DNA of 64,000 bases from Corynebacterium otitidis ATCC 51513. Lineage in GTDB: Bacteria; Actinomycetota; Actinomycetes; Mycobacteriales; Mycobacteriaceae. The DNA is taken from assembly GCF_000296405.1 (NCBI RefSeq), contig NZ_JH815193.1, positions 62,001 to 126,000 on the forward strand. Reading direction: 5' to 3'. Below the pieces are notes generated by a model. It saw only the letters and a program-made list of their open reading frames with translations. It was not told where the DNA came from and did no database searches. Positions 36,095-46,538 of this stretch are shown here, one piece after another. Positions within the stretch are counted from its first letter, which is position 1. The number at the start of each line of letters is the position of its first letter. Both the position numbers and the translations under genes were made by a program.

Positions 36095-36937
36095 CTAGAA
36101 GTTCTCCTTGGAGAGCTCCGGGGTGGTGACGAAGTCGATGAGGCGCTCCACCGCGCCGACGAGGCTCGCGTCGAGGTCCTTGATCGTCGAGACCGCCCGG
36201 TAGACCCGGCTCCAGCCCTCCTTCGGGTCCGACCAGCCGAGCCGGGCGCACACCCCGGTCTTCCAGTCCTCGCCGCGCGGCACGTCCGGCCAGGCGCGCA
36301 TCCCGAGGCGCTCGGGCTTGACCGCCGCCCACACGTCGACGAACGGGTGCCCGGTCACCAGCACGTCCTCGCCCACCGACGCGGTGAGGCGCTGCTCCTT
36401 CGAGCCCTCCACGAGGTGATCGGCGAGCACCCCCGCCCGCCGGCCCGGGCTGGGGCGGAACTCCTCGAGGCGCTCAGGCAGGTTGTCGAGGCCCTCGAGG
36501 TACTCGACGACGATGCCCTCGACACGCAGGTCGTGGCCCCACACCTTCTCGACGATCGCGGCGTCGTGCACGCCCTCGACGAAGATCCGGGAGGGCTGCG
36601 CGACCCTCGCCTCGAGGTTCTCCACGCGGCGCGAGCCCGAGTTCGAGCGCGTCGGGTGCGCCGGCGCCGCGGGCGCCGGGCGGGTGAGCGTGACGCGCTT
36701 GCCCTGGACGAGGAAGGCGCCGCGGCGCAGCTTGAACAGCCTGGAGTTGCCGCGCCGGTCCTCGAGGCGCACGAACTCGCCGTCCGGGGTGCGCTCCACG
36801 CCGAGCACCGCGCCGACGAAGCCGTCGGCGATGACCTCGGCGACGAGGTCGCGCTCCGCGGGCACCTCCGGGTACGAGGCGGGCCGGCGGCGCTGGTGGC
36901 CCTTGAGGATGTCGCCGGCGTAGGGGTCCACGGCCAC
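36095..36937 (-). CDS. DUF3097 family protein (TOPRIM-like segment)
   Basis: Protein of 280 aa. The N-terminal domain (MAVDPYAGDILKGHQRRRPA) is followed by a small beta domain (FVGAVLGVERTPDGEFVRLE) and, from about residue 115, a TOPRIM-like stretch: RIFVEGVHDAAIVEKVWGHD, then VVEYLEGLDNLPERL. The Glu and Asp residues fit metal binding in RNase M5/primase-type TOPRIM domains, but no activity is established. It is 6 bp downstream of hemH, so likely cotranscribed. The family is confined to actinobacteria. Confidence 0.88.
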   Translation of the reverse strand: MAVDPYAGDILKGHQRRRPASYPEVPAERDLVAEVIADGFVGAVLGVERTPDGEFVRLEDRRGNSRLFKLRRGAFLVQGKRVTLTRPAPAAPAHPTRSNSGSRRVENLEARVAQPSRIFVEGVHDAAIVEKVWGHDLRVEGIVVEYLEGLDNLPERLEEFRPSPGRRAGVLADHLVEGSKEQRLTASVGEDVLVTGHPFVDVWAAVKPERLGMRAWPDVPRGEDWKTGVCARLGWSDPKEGWSRVYRAVSTIKDLDASLVGAVERLIDFVTTPELSKENF

Positions 36938-36943
36938 GGCGGG

Positions 36944-38005
36944 CTACTTCGCCCGGCCCCGGAAGACCGCCGGGCTCGCGATGCCGTCGACGCTGCCGCC
37001 GGCCACGGTCACCTCGCCGAGGAACTCGGGCTCGCGGCGGCCCGCGGCCTCCTCGGCGAGGTCGAGGACCATCGCCGCGAAGTCCCGCTCGGGGCCCGCG
37101 GTGCGGGCCCTCACGTAGGCGATGCCTCGCTCCTCGGCGGCCTCCTTAAGCTCCGTGTCGAGGTCCCAGATGACCTCCATGTGGTCGGAGATGAACCCGA
37201 TCGGGCAGCACACCACCGCCCCGATGTCCTCCTTGTCGGAGAGCTCCTCGAGGTGGTCGACGACGTCCGGCTCGAGCCACGGGGTCTTCGGGTTGCCCGA
37301 GCGCGACTGGTAGACGACGTCGTAGTCCCACACCCCGGCGGCCCTGGCGACGAGCCGGGAGGCCTCGGCGACCTGCCGGGAGTAGAGGTTCGACTCGAAG
37401 GGCGCGCCGGCCTCCTCGTCCGCGGTGAGCGGCACCGAGTGGGCGCTAAAGACCACCGCGGTGCGGCCCTTCGTCCCGGCGGGCACCTTCGCGATCGCCT
37501 CCTTGAGCGACTCGGCCATAAGCCGGACGAAGACCGGGTGGGAGAAGAACTGGCGGATCTTCACGAGCTCGACGGGCTCAAGCCCCTGCTCGGCGAGGTG
37601 GCGCTGGGCGCGCTTGATGTCGTCGTTGTACTGCCCGGTGCCCGAGTAGCCCGCCCACGCGGAGGTTGCGAACACCACGGCGCGGCGCACGCCGTCGCGC
37701 GACATCTGCGCGAGTGTGTCCTCCGCGAAGGGCTTCCAGTTGCGGTTGCCGAAGTAGACCGGCAGCTTCCAGCCGCGGTTGTCGATCTCGTCCTCGAGGT
37801 GGGAGATGATCTCCCGGTTGAGCGCGTTGAGCGGGCTCACCCCGTCGAAGTGATAGTAGTGCTTGCCCACAGCCTTGAGCCGCTCGCGGGGGATGTTGCG
37901 CCCCCGGGTGACGTTCTCCAGGAAGGGAAGAACCTCGTCGTTGCCCTCCGGGCCGCCGAAGGAGAGGACGAGGAGCGCGTCGAAGGGCTGTGAGCTGTCT
38001 GCCAT
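36944..38005 (-). CDS. hemH: Coproporphyrin ferrochelatase CpfC (HemH)
   Basis: Inserts iron into coproporphyrin III in the actinobacterial/Gram-positive haem route. It is 353 aa. The catalytic His is in VVFSAHSVPLTADEEAG and the Glu in FISDHMEVIWDLDTEL. Unlike M. tuberculosis ferrochelatase, it lacks the cysteines that bind a 2Fe-2S cluster: YSGC reads YSGT, and there is no Cys in the last 100 residues. The only cysteines are an adjacent pair in AVVCCPIGF. It is cytosolic and upstream of DUF3097. Confidence 0.95.
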   Translation of the reverse strand: MADSSQPFDALLVLSFGGPEGNDEVLPFLENVTRGRNIPRERLKAVGKHYYHFDGVSPLNALNREIISHLEDEIDNRGWKLPVYFGNRNWKPFAEDTLAQMSRDGVRRAVVFATSAWAGYSGTGQYNDDIKRAQRHLAEQGLEPVELVKIRQFFSHPVFVRLMAESLKEAIAKVPAGTKGRTAVVFSAHSVPLTADEEAGAPFESNLYSRQVAEASRLVARAAGVWDYDVVYQSRSGNPKTPWLEPDVVDHLEELSDKEDIGAVVCCPIGFISDHMEVIWDLDTELKEAAEERGIAYVRARTAGPERDFAAMVLDLAEEAAGRREPEFLGEVTVAGGSVDGIASPAVFRGRAK

Positions 38006-38075
38006 GGCTGTCAGCCTAGAACGCCGACCGCCGGCCGAGCAAAACGCCGACGCTCCCCCGCCGGGCGCGCGAAAA

Positions 38076-38111
38076 GCCCGCCCGTACTGGGGTTTCCAGT
38101 CTCGGGCGGGC
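38076..38111. terminator. Hairpin terminator between the NlpC/P60 gene and hemH
   Basis: GCCCGCCCGTACTGG, loop GGTTT, CCAGTCTCGGGCGGGC: 15-bp stem with a small bulge, 70 bp upstream of hemH and just downstream of the NlpC/P60 stop. On the minus strand it is followed by TTTTCG, suiting termination of the NlpC/P60 transcript. Confidence 0.8.
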
Positions 38112-38136
38112 GTGTGGTTTCGCGGCTAGGCGGGGC

Positions 38137-39972
38137 CTAGAACATCCGCACGGCGTAGGGCTCAATGCCGCCCCAGCGCACCGGGCTGACCTGAACGGTC
38201 GAGCCGGACTGCGGGGCCTCGACCATCTGCCCGTCGCCGAGGTAGAGAGCGACGTGGCCCGGCCAGAAGAGCATGTCGCCGCGCTGCGCCTCGGCCACCG
38301 GCACCTTGGTGCCGGCCTCGTACTGGTAGCCGGTGTAGTGCTCGAGGTGGATGCCCACGCCCGCGAAGGCGTAGATCATCAGCCCCGAGCAGTCGAAGCC
38401 GACCTTCTGGTAGTCGCCGTGGGCGTCGGCCACGCCGCCGTCGCGGATGCCGAGCGTCGGGCCGTTGGCGTCGCCGCCGCCCCACGCGTAGGGCACGCCG
38501 ATCTGGGACAGGGCGCGCTCGACGACGACCTCGACCTTCTGGGCGCGGTCGGCGTCCTCGCCCGCGGTCGGCGCGTCCTGCGCCTCGGCGGCCGCGCCGC
38601 CCTGCTCCGCGGCGATCTGCTGCTGCTGCTCGGCCTCCTCGGCCTCGGCCTGCTCCCGCTCGGCGGCCTCCGCCTCGGCGGCGTCCTCCGCCTCGCGCTG
38701 GGCCTCTTCCTCCTCGCGGGCGGCCTGCTCCTCGGCCTCGCGTTGGGCCTGCTCCTCCTCGAGGCGCTCCCGCTCGGCGGCCTCGGCCTCGGCGCGGGCG
38801 GCCTCCTCGGCCTCGCGCTGCCGCTCGGCCTCCTCGGCCTGCTGCTCGCGCTCGGCGGCCTCCGCCGCGGCGCGGGCCTCCTCCTCGCGCTTGCGCTGCT
38901 CCTCGGCGGCCTTGGTCGCGGCCTCGATGGCCTTCTCGCGCTGCGCCTGCTCCTCGGCGCGGCGCTGCTCGGCCTCGGCGCGCTCCCGCTCGGCCTTCGC
39001 CTGGCGCTCGGCCTCGGCGCGGGCCTCCTCCTCGGCGCGGGCGTCGGCCTCGCGCTGGGCCTTCTCGGCCGCGGCGCGCGCCTTCTCCTCGGCCTCGCGC
39101 TGCGCCTCCTGGCGCTCCTTGAAGTCGTCGTAAGCGCGCTTCTGCTTCTCGAGCTCCTCGGAGTCGCCGCGGGCCTCGGCGAGCGAGACCTTCGCCTGCT
39201 CCTTGAGGTCCTCGAGCCGGCGGTGCTCGTCGAGGTGGCCCTCCAGGGTCGTCGTCGACTGCGCGACGGCGGCCTTGGCGGCCTCCTCGGCCGCGGTGGC
39301 CTCCTCGGCGCGGGACTCGGCCGCGTCGCGGGCTTGCCGCAGCTTCGACTCGATATTCGCGTTCTCGGTGCGGATCCGGTCGAGCTCCTCGATCGCGGCG
39401 CGCCGATCCTCGGCCTGGGTGCGCAGGAAGGTCTGCCGCTCGAGGGCCTCCTTCTGCTCGTCCCCGCCGGCGAGCGCGCCCGCCCCGCCCGAGGCGGCGC
39501 GGCGGTAGTTCGTCCGGGAGATCTCGTCGAGCTCGGCCTGGGCCTCCTCGATCTTCTCCTGCGCGTCGTCGAGGTTCCCGCGGGCCTCGACAACCTCGCG
39601 GCGGGCGTCGTCGGCCTCGCCGCGGGCACGGTCGGAGTCCACGACGGCCTTGTTGGCCTCCTCGCGGGCTTGGCCCATCTCGGCCTCGAGCGCGTGGATC
39701 TGATCCTCGCGCTGGGCGATGAGCCGGGTGATCTCGCTGACGGAGGCCTCGCCGTCGTCGACGCGGCGCTGCGCCTCGGCGAGCTGCGCGTCGTCGGGGC
39801 GCTGCGGCTCGCTCACGTCCGCGGACTCGACGCCCGCGGCGGGCTCGCCCGAGCCGGGTGCGACGGAGGCGACGGCCGTGGTCGTCGACATGACCGACAG
39901 CGAGGCGACGGCCGCGAGGGCCGCGAGCCAGGGCCGCTTGCGGGCCCGGTGCGAAGAAGATGGCGTTGTCAC
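38137..39972 (-). CDS. Secreted NlpC/P60 peptidoglycan hydrolase with long coiled coil
   Basis: Extracellular cell-wall hydrolase (C40), 611 aa. A Sec signal peptide covers residues 1-36. A PcsB-like coiled coil occupies about 60-280, then a tract of nearly 185 residues made mostly of Ala, Glu, Arg and Gln (about 285-470). The NlpC/P60 domain follows from about 480, with Cys in KVGFDCSGLMIYAF and His in MLFWPGHVALYLGDG. It corresponds by position to cg1735 (RipC-like) between hemH and acn. The coiled coil probably holds the enzyme inactive until released at the septum (FtsEX-type control, inferred). The A/E/R tract looks expanded. Confidence 0.93.
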   Translation of the reverse strand: MTTPSSSHRARKRPWLAALAAVASLSVMSTTTAVASVAPGSGEPAAGVESADVSEPQRPDDAQLAEAQRRVDDGEASVSEITRLIAQREDQIHALEAEMGQAREEANKAVVDSDRARGEADDARREVVEARGNLDDAQEKIEEAQAELDEISRTNYRRAASGGAGALAGGDEQKEALERQTFLRTQAEDRRAAIEELDRIRTENANIESKLRQARDAAESRAEEATAAEEAAKAAVAQSTTTLEGHLDEHRRLEDLKEQAKVSLAEARGDSEELEKQKRAYDDFKERQEAQREAEEKARAAAEKAQREADARAEEEARAEAERQAKAERERAEAEQRRAEEQAQREKAIEAATKAAEEQRKREEEARAAAEAAEREQQAEEAERQREAEEAARAEAEAAERERLEEEQAQREAEEQAAREEEEAQREAEDAAEAEAAEREQAEAEEAEQQQQIAAEQGGAAAEAQDAPTAGEDADRAQKVEVVVERALSQIGVPYAWGGGDANGPTLGIRDGGVADAHGDYQKVGFDCSGLMIYAFAGVGIHLEHYTGYQYEAGTKVPVAEAQRGDMLFWPGHVALYLGDGQMVEAPQSGSTVQVSPVRWGGIEPYAVRMF

Positions 39973-40403
39973 GTGTCTCTGACTCCTGTGCTTCTTAAGG
40001 GGGCATCACCTGCGGGCCCGGGCATCGAGTACAGCCTTCAACCTTGATCCGGCCGTCGGCTGCCCGTCCGCCGAGGTGCGTGTCTTACTGCTCTATTGGC
40101 TAACTTCCGACGCTCTGGCGTCCGGCTGGCGCGCCGCCTTCAGCCCCGGGCGGCGGGAGTGATCCGGCGAGGCACGCTTCCCCACGAGCCACGACACGGC
40201 GTCGGCCCCTCCCGTGCCCGGCCCGGCGAGTCCAGCCCACCGGCTTGGCGGGCGGATGCCGGGGCGGCGGCGCGCAAGCCACGACCCCAAGAGTCGATAG
40301 TGGAACCATAGGGCACGCGAGCCTCGGAGTCTCCCTTAAAACCCAGAAAACCACAGCTCTCACAGCGGTTTCGCGCGCCGGAGGGCCCGTGGCCTGCGAA
40401 AAA

Positions 40404-40421
40404 GGATAACGATTTGATAAC
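40404..40421 (-). promoter_or_regulatory. Direct repeat resembling an MtrA box
   Basis: GGATAAC and TTGATAAC repeat with an 11-bp period (GATAAC at 40405-40410 and 40416-40421). OmpR-type MtrA binds loose direct repeats with that period in C. glutamicum and regulates NlpC/P60 hydrolase and Rpf genes. It is about 430 bp upstream of the hydrolase start, so an effect needs a long leader. Pattern match only. Confidence 0.35.
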
Positions 40422-40566
40422 TATGAGATACGACACATCAAGCGCGACACGCCGCGCCGGCTGCCCGCTAAGGTCAACGCCACCGGCTATATGGGCGCCC
40501 ACTCGGTCAAGTCCCAGACCTTCAATCCCGCCGGCGGGCGGAGTGACGGCGGCGACGATGAGACAA

Positions 40567-40582
40567 CAGTACAGGCGTTCCG
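40567..40582 (+). promoter_or_regulatory. Candidate AcnR operator in the acn promoter
   Basis: CAGTAC-AGGC-GTTCCG fits the AcnR consensus CAGNAC-NNNC-GTACTG with two mismatches in the second half. A possible -35 (GAGACA, 40560-40565) and -10 (TTAAGC, 40583-40588) flank it, so a bound repressor would block RNA polymerase. The distance to the acn start is 188 bp. In C. glutamicum AcnR binds its single site upstream of acn and represses acn and itself. Confidence 0.55.
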
Positions 40583-40770
40583 TTAAGCTGTGACCTAGAC
40601 CGTGCACACGCGGCCTAAGAGAGAAGACGCGCCCGCCCCGCGGGCGCCGCGCCCGGCGGCGCGGGTGACTGTGCCCGCCCGCCACCCGGACTCCGGCTCC
40701 GGCGGCGCGGCCCGGCGGGGGTGGTTCATCAGCGGGCGCGAGCCCCACGAGCAACCGGTTGGAGCACACT

Positions 40771-43584
<2,814 letters not shown>

Positions 43585-43635
43585 CGAGGCAGCCGCCTAG
43601 CGGGGACGACCCCGCGGGGCGCCCACGAGGCGCCC

Positions 43636-43668
43636 GCCCCGCCCCGGGGATCCACCCCGGGGCGGGGC
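43636..43668 (+). terminator. GC-rich hairpin between acn and acnR
   Basis: GCCCCGCCCCGGGG, loop ATCCA, then the perfect complement: a 14-bp stem without a T run, 52 bp after acn. It may act as a partial terminator or mRNA-end stabiliser that lowers acnR expression relative to acn, since the two genes are usually cotranscribed. Confidence 0.55.
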
Positions 43669-43725
43669 GCCGCCCCCACCGGGCGGCGCGCGACAAACTG
43701 TGGAAAGAAGGTCCGCCGAAAAGCC

Positions 43726-44298
43726 ATGCCCGTGGTCAGCGAGGAGGAGCTCAGCAGGCGCCGCCAGGAGATCCTCGACGGCGCCAGACGATGCTTCTCG
43801 CGCTACGGCTACGAAGGCGCGACCGTGCGCCGCCTCGAGGCCGCCACGGGCAAGTCGCGCGGCGCGATCTTCCACCACTTCCGCGACAAGGAGTCGCTCT
43901 TCTTGGCGCTCGCCCGGGAGGACGCGGAGCGCCAGGCCGCGGTCGTGCGCGGCGCCGGCCTCGTCGAGGTAATGCGCTCGATCCTCGCGCATCCGGAGCG
44001 CCACGACTGGCTGGCCACCCGCCACGAGATCAGCCGCCTGTTGCGCACCGACGAGTCGTTTCGTGCCCGGTGGCGCGAGCACCAGTCGGTGCTCCACGAC
44101 GCGGTGCGCGAGCGGCTACGCGACAACGCCGACGCCGACCGGCTGCGCGAGGACGTGCCGCTCGACACGCTGGCGACCTACCTCGAGACCGTCATGGACG
44201 GGCTCATCGGCCGCATCGCCAACGGCGAGGGCACCGAGGGCCTCGGCGGGATGCTCGACCTCGTCGAGCAGTCGATCCGCAAGTCCGCCGAAGCATAA
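43726..44298 (+). CDS. acnR: TetR-family repressor of aconitase AcnR
   Basis: Protein of 190 aa. The N-terminal TetR HTH is RRCFSRYGYEGATVRRLEAA followed by TGKSRGAIFHHFRDKESLF (residues about 18-56). The C-terminal ligand domain is all helical. Binding to a CAGNAC-type palindrome upstream of acn, relieved by citrate-metal complexes, is known for the C. glutamicum homologue. It lies 141 bp after acn. A candidate operator is present upstream of acn. Confidence 0.95.
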   Translation: MPVVSEEELSRRRQEILDGARRCFSRYGYEGATVRRLEAATGKSRGAIFHHFRDKESLFLALAREDAERQAAVVRGAGLVEVMRSILAHPERHDWLATRHEISRLLRTDESFRARWREHQSVLHDAVRERLRDNADADRLREDVPLDTLATYLETVMDGLIGRIANGEGTEGLGGMLDLVEQSIRKSAEA

Positions 44299-44314
44299 AA
44301 ATAGCGCGGCCCGC

Positions 44315-44344
44315 TTGCCCCTCGTAGACCGAGCGGTCTATGAT
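44315..44344 (+). promoter_or_regulatory. McbR-type operator inside a leaderless promoter
   Basis: TAGACCGAGCGGTCTA (44325-44340) is a perfect TAGAC-N6-GTCTA palindrome, the McbR binding motif that represses methionine and sulfur genes in C. glutamicum. TTGCCC (44315-44320) and TATGAT (44339-44344) fit -35 and -10 boxes with an 18-bp spacer that contains the palindrome. The expected start site falls at the ATG at 44352, giving a leaderless mRNA. Confidence 0.75.
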
Positions 44345-44351
44345 GGCCGTC

Positions 44352-45107
44352 ATGATTCGCTTGCTTCTGGTATCCCCCCGCCGCGGCGCGCAGGCCGCGG
44401 CCGCCGAGTACAACGATGTGCTTCGCGCGACGGGGATGCCCGCCATGTGCGTGGAGCAGCGCGTCCTCGACTCGCCGACCGCGACCGCCGGCTCCACCGC
44501 CGGCTTCGACGGCCTCATCATCGGCGGCAGCCCCCTCAACCTCACCGACGACATCGAGGCCGCCTGGCGGGCCCAGGCGATCCGGGAGATCCTCCGGCTC
44601 CTCGACGACAGCCTGCCCACCTACGCGATCTGCTTCGGCGCGACGGTGCTCGCCTCCTCGCTGGGCTCGGGCATCGGCACCGATCGCCCGGAGGGCGCCG
44701 GCGCGACGACGGTGCGGCTCACCGACAACGCCGCGGGCGACCCGATCTTCGGCCGCCTGCCTTCGACGTTCCGGGCGCTGACCGGACACAACGAGCACAT
44801 CACCCTCGCGCCCGCGGCCGCCCGGCTGCTCGCGACGGGTCCGACGTGTCCGGTGCAGGCCTTCAAGGTCGGCACGCAGACGTGGGCCAGCCAGTTCCAC
44901 CCCGAGATGGACGCCAAGGGCATGGCCAACCGGATGGGCTTCTACCAGACCAACGGCTACTTCGACCCGTCGAACTGGCAGGGCATCGTCTCCGAGATCA
45001 GCCGGGAGAACCTCTCGGCCTCGACGAGCCTGCTGCGCTCCTTCGCCGAGCACTGCGCCGGCGAGCGCATCGAGACTCCCGCGCTTGCGCGGGCGCACGC
45101 CGCCTAA
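44352..45107 (+). CDS. Class I glutamine amidotransferase, GuaA-like
   Basis: Protein of 251 aa. The catalytic Cys is in TYAICFGATVLAS, where the usual GxCxG nucleophile elbow reads AICFGAT, and His-Glu in WASQFHPEMDAKG. No synthase domain is attached, so it probably acts alone or on an unknown partner. The ATG at 44352 (MIRLLLVSPRRG) fits a leaderless transcript. It follows acnR and is placed like cg1739 of C. glutamicum. The McbR operator in its promoter suggests a role connected to sulfur or methionine metabolism (inference). Confidence 0.88.
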   Translation: MIRLLLVSPRRGAQAAAAEYNDVLRATGMPAMCVEQRVLDSPTATAGSTAGFDGLIIGGSPLNLTDDIEAAWRAQAIREILRLLDDSLPTYAICFGATVLASSLGSGIGTDRPEGAGATTVRLTDNAAGDPIFGRLPSTFRALTGHNEHITLAPAAARLLATGPTCPVQAFKVGTQTWASQFHPEMDAKGMANRMGFYQTNGYFDPSNWQGIVSEISRENLSASTSLLRSFAEHCAGERIETPALARAHAA

Positions 45108-45309
45108 GCCGGCCCACCCCCTCATCGCCGAGCCCCGCCGGCCGTCGCCGCAGACGGCCGCGGGGCCCGTTCTCGTGCCCGCGAAGCCGCCCGGCTCCCA
45201 GACGCGGGGCCCGACCGGCCGCTCGTCGCGCACGTCGCCGTTTGCCCGCGCGGGCCGCGGCCGGCGGCGCAGCACGGGGTGAGGGCCCGCGGGCCCCGGG
45301 CACGCGAAA

Positions 45310-45365
45310 ACCGCCCCGCCTCCCCTCGCCGGTCAAGCCGGCGGGCGTGCTGGGAAGCGGGGCGG
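45310..45365. terminator. Nested hairpin between convergent genes
   Basis: ACCGCCCCGC and GCGGGGCGGT pair over 10 bp and enclose a smaller hairpin (GCCGGTCAAGCCGGC). The position, 200 bp after the amidotransferase and 50 bp past the end of the converging NAD-binding gene, suits a shared terminator. No T run; moderate confidence. Confidence 0.5.
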
Positions 45366-45414
45366 TGCGCTCGCTTCTCGGGGCGACGCGCGTGCCCCGA
45401 GGCGAGGTTGGGTT

Positions 45415-46098
45415 CTAAGCCGGGATCTCGGAGACGGCCTTGTCGCCGTCGATAAAGGCGAAGCGCTTGATCTTCGGCCAGCTCTCCCGGGTGGCGAGCT
45501 CGGTGAGGACCGCGGCGACGAGCTTGCGGGAGGTCGTCTTGTCGCGGGCGAAGGCCTTCTCGTCCTGGATCTCCTCGAAGCCGTCGACGTCCTCGTTGGT
45601 GAGCATCGTCGGGGCGATGACGATGTGCTCGAAGGAGCCCTCCTCGTCGAGCTTCTCGTCGACGACGCGCTTGGCCTCGCCGTAGTCGTACATCCCGTCG
45701 TCCTCGGAGAAGAGGTTCTCGCGGGAGCCGATGAAGGAGACGAGCAGCAGGCGCGGCGCCTTGTCGCCGAGGCGGCGCAGCGACGCGATGACCTCGAGGG
45801 CGGCGTCGCGGTCGATGGCGTAGGTGGCCTCGGCGCCGCCCTTGCCGCCGGCGCCGGCCGACCAGATAACGGTGTCGTACTCGGCGAGCAGCTCGTCCCA
45901 GGACTCGGGGCTCACCTCGGTGATGTCGCGCACCACGGGGGTCGCGCCGGCGGACTCGATATCCGAGCTCTGCTTCGGGTCGCGGATGAGGGAGGTCACC
46001 GACGCGCCCTTCTCCACGAGCCGCGGCGCGGTGAGGAGGGCCACGTTGCCGTGGCCGCCGATGATGAGAACCTTGTTGCCGTCGTTAGTGGAAGTCAT
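45415..46098 (-). CDS. NAD(P)-binding atypical SDR (NmrA-like)
   Basis: Protein of 227 aa. The Rossmann motif is VLIIGGHGNVALLTAPRLVE (GGxGxV), with the adenine-site residues in SLIRDPKQSSDIESAGATPV. A Tyr and Lys appear as MYDYGEAKRVVDEKL, the usual YxxxK of the family. The pair resembles complex I/NmrA-type atypical SDRs. It is divergent from the ACT protein. Substrate unknown. Confidence 0.88.
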   Translation of the reverse strand: MTSTNDGNKVLIIGGHGNVALLTAPRLVEKGASVTSLIRDPKQSSDIESAGATPVVRDITEVSPESWDELLAEYDTVIWSAGAGGKGGAEATYAIDRDAALEVIASLRRLGDKAPRLLLVSFIGSRENLFSEDDGMYDYGEAKRVVDEKLDEEGSFEHIVIAPTMLTNEDVDGFEEIQDEKAFARDKTTSRKLVAAVLTELATRESWPKIKRFAFIDGDKAVSEIPA

Positions 46099-46182
46099 AC
46101 CTCAAAGCGTAGAGAAAACCCGCACGCTTGTCATTGACGGCCGTGGCGGGCATTACCTTTCCGAGGCGCTAAGATCCCCTTC

Positions 46183-46452
46183 ATGCACTCCATCGTCACA
46201 GTCACCGGACCCGATCACACCGGAATTATTGCGGGCGTCACGACGACGCTCGCCGCCCACGACGTCAACGTCGTCGACTCCTCCCAGACCATCATGGACA
46301 CGTGGTTCACGATGATCCTCCGGGTGGAGATCCCCGACGACTCCCCCGGCATCGCCGCTCTCGAGGACGTGCTCGCCGCCACCGGCCGCGAGCAGAACGT
46401 CTCGATCCGCGTCCAGGCCGAGGAGCTCTTCAGCGCGGTCAACGACCTCTAA
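46183..46452 (+). CDS. ACT domain protein (UPF0237)
   Basis: An 89-aa single ACT domain: SIVTVTGPDHTGIIAGVTTT, then DVNVVDSSQTIMDTWFTMIL. The Gly-Pro-Asp and glycine-rich turn fit an amino-acid binding site. It is 86 bp upstream of the UPF0210 gene. ACT/UPF0210 pairs are conserved in many bacteria, and the ACT protein probably senses an amino acid for the partner (inference). Confidence 0.92.
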   Translation: MHSIVTVTGPDHTGIIAGVTTTLAAHDVNVVDSSQTIMDTWFTMILRVEIPDDSPGIAALEDVLAATGREQNVSIRVQAEELFSAVNDL

Positions 46453-46538
46453 AGACATAGCGGCGCCGCGCCCACGCTAAGGGCGGGCATTCGCGGCGCC
46501 GGGCAGTTTTCCCACCGACAGACCGGAGAGTAGTTGTC

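Larger units (their letters stand above)
39973..40770. other. Long regulatory gap between the NlpC/P60 gene and acn
   Basis: Nearly 800 bp with no convincing gene. Both flanking genes face away, so it carries two promoter regions. I see a direct repeat of GATAAC with 11-bp period at 40405-40421 and an AcnR-like operator at 40567-40582. A short open frame on the plus strand between them, ending TVQAFR at about 40589, has no start codon and is probably chance. No riboswitch consensus (c-di-AMP/ydaO type) was found near the hydrolase gene. Confidence 0.6.

Noticed and set aside
39973-40200. c-di-AMP (ydaO-type) riboswitch before the NlpC/P60 gene
   Set aside because: Such switches precede wall-hydrolase genes in actinobacteria, but the conserved GGGGGAACC and GGGGTGAA-type elements were not found on the minus strand.
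44325-44340. TAGACCGAGCGGTCTA as a second AcnR operator
   Set aside because: AcnR recognises CAGNAC-type half-sites; this palindrome instead matches the McbR consensus exactly.
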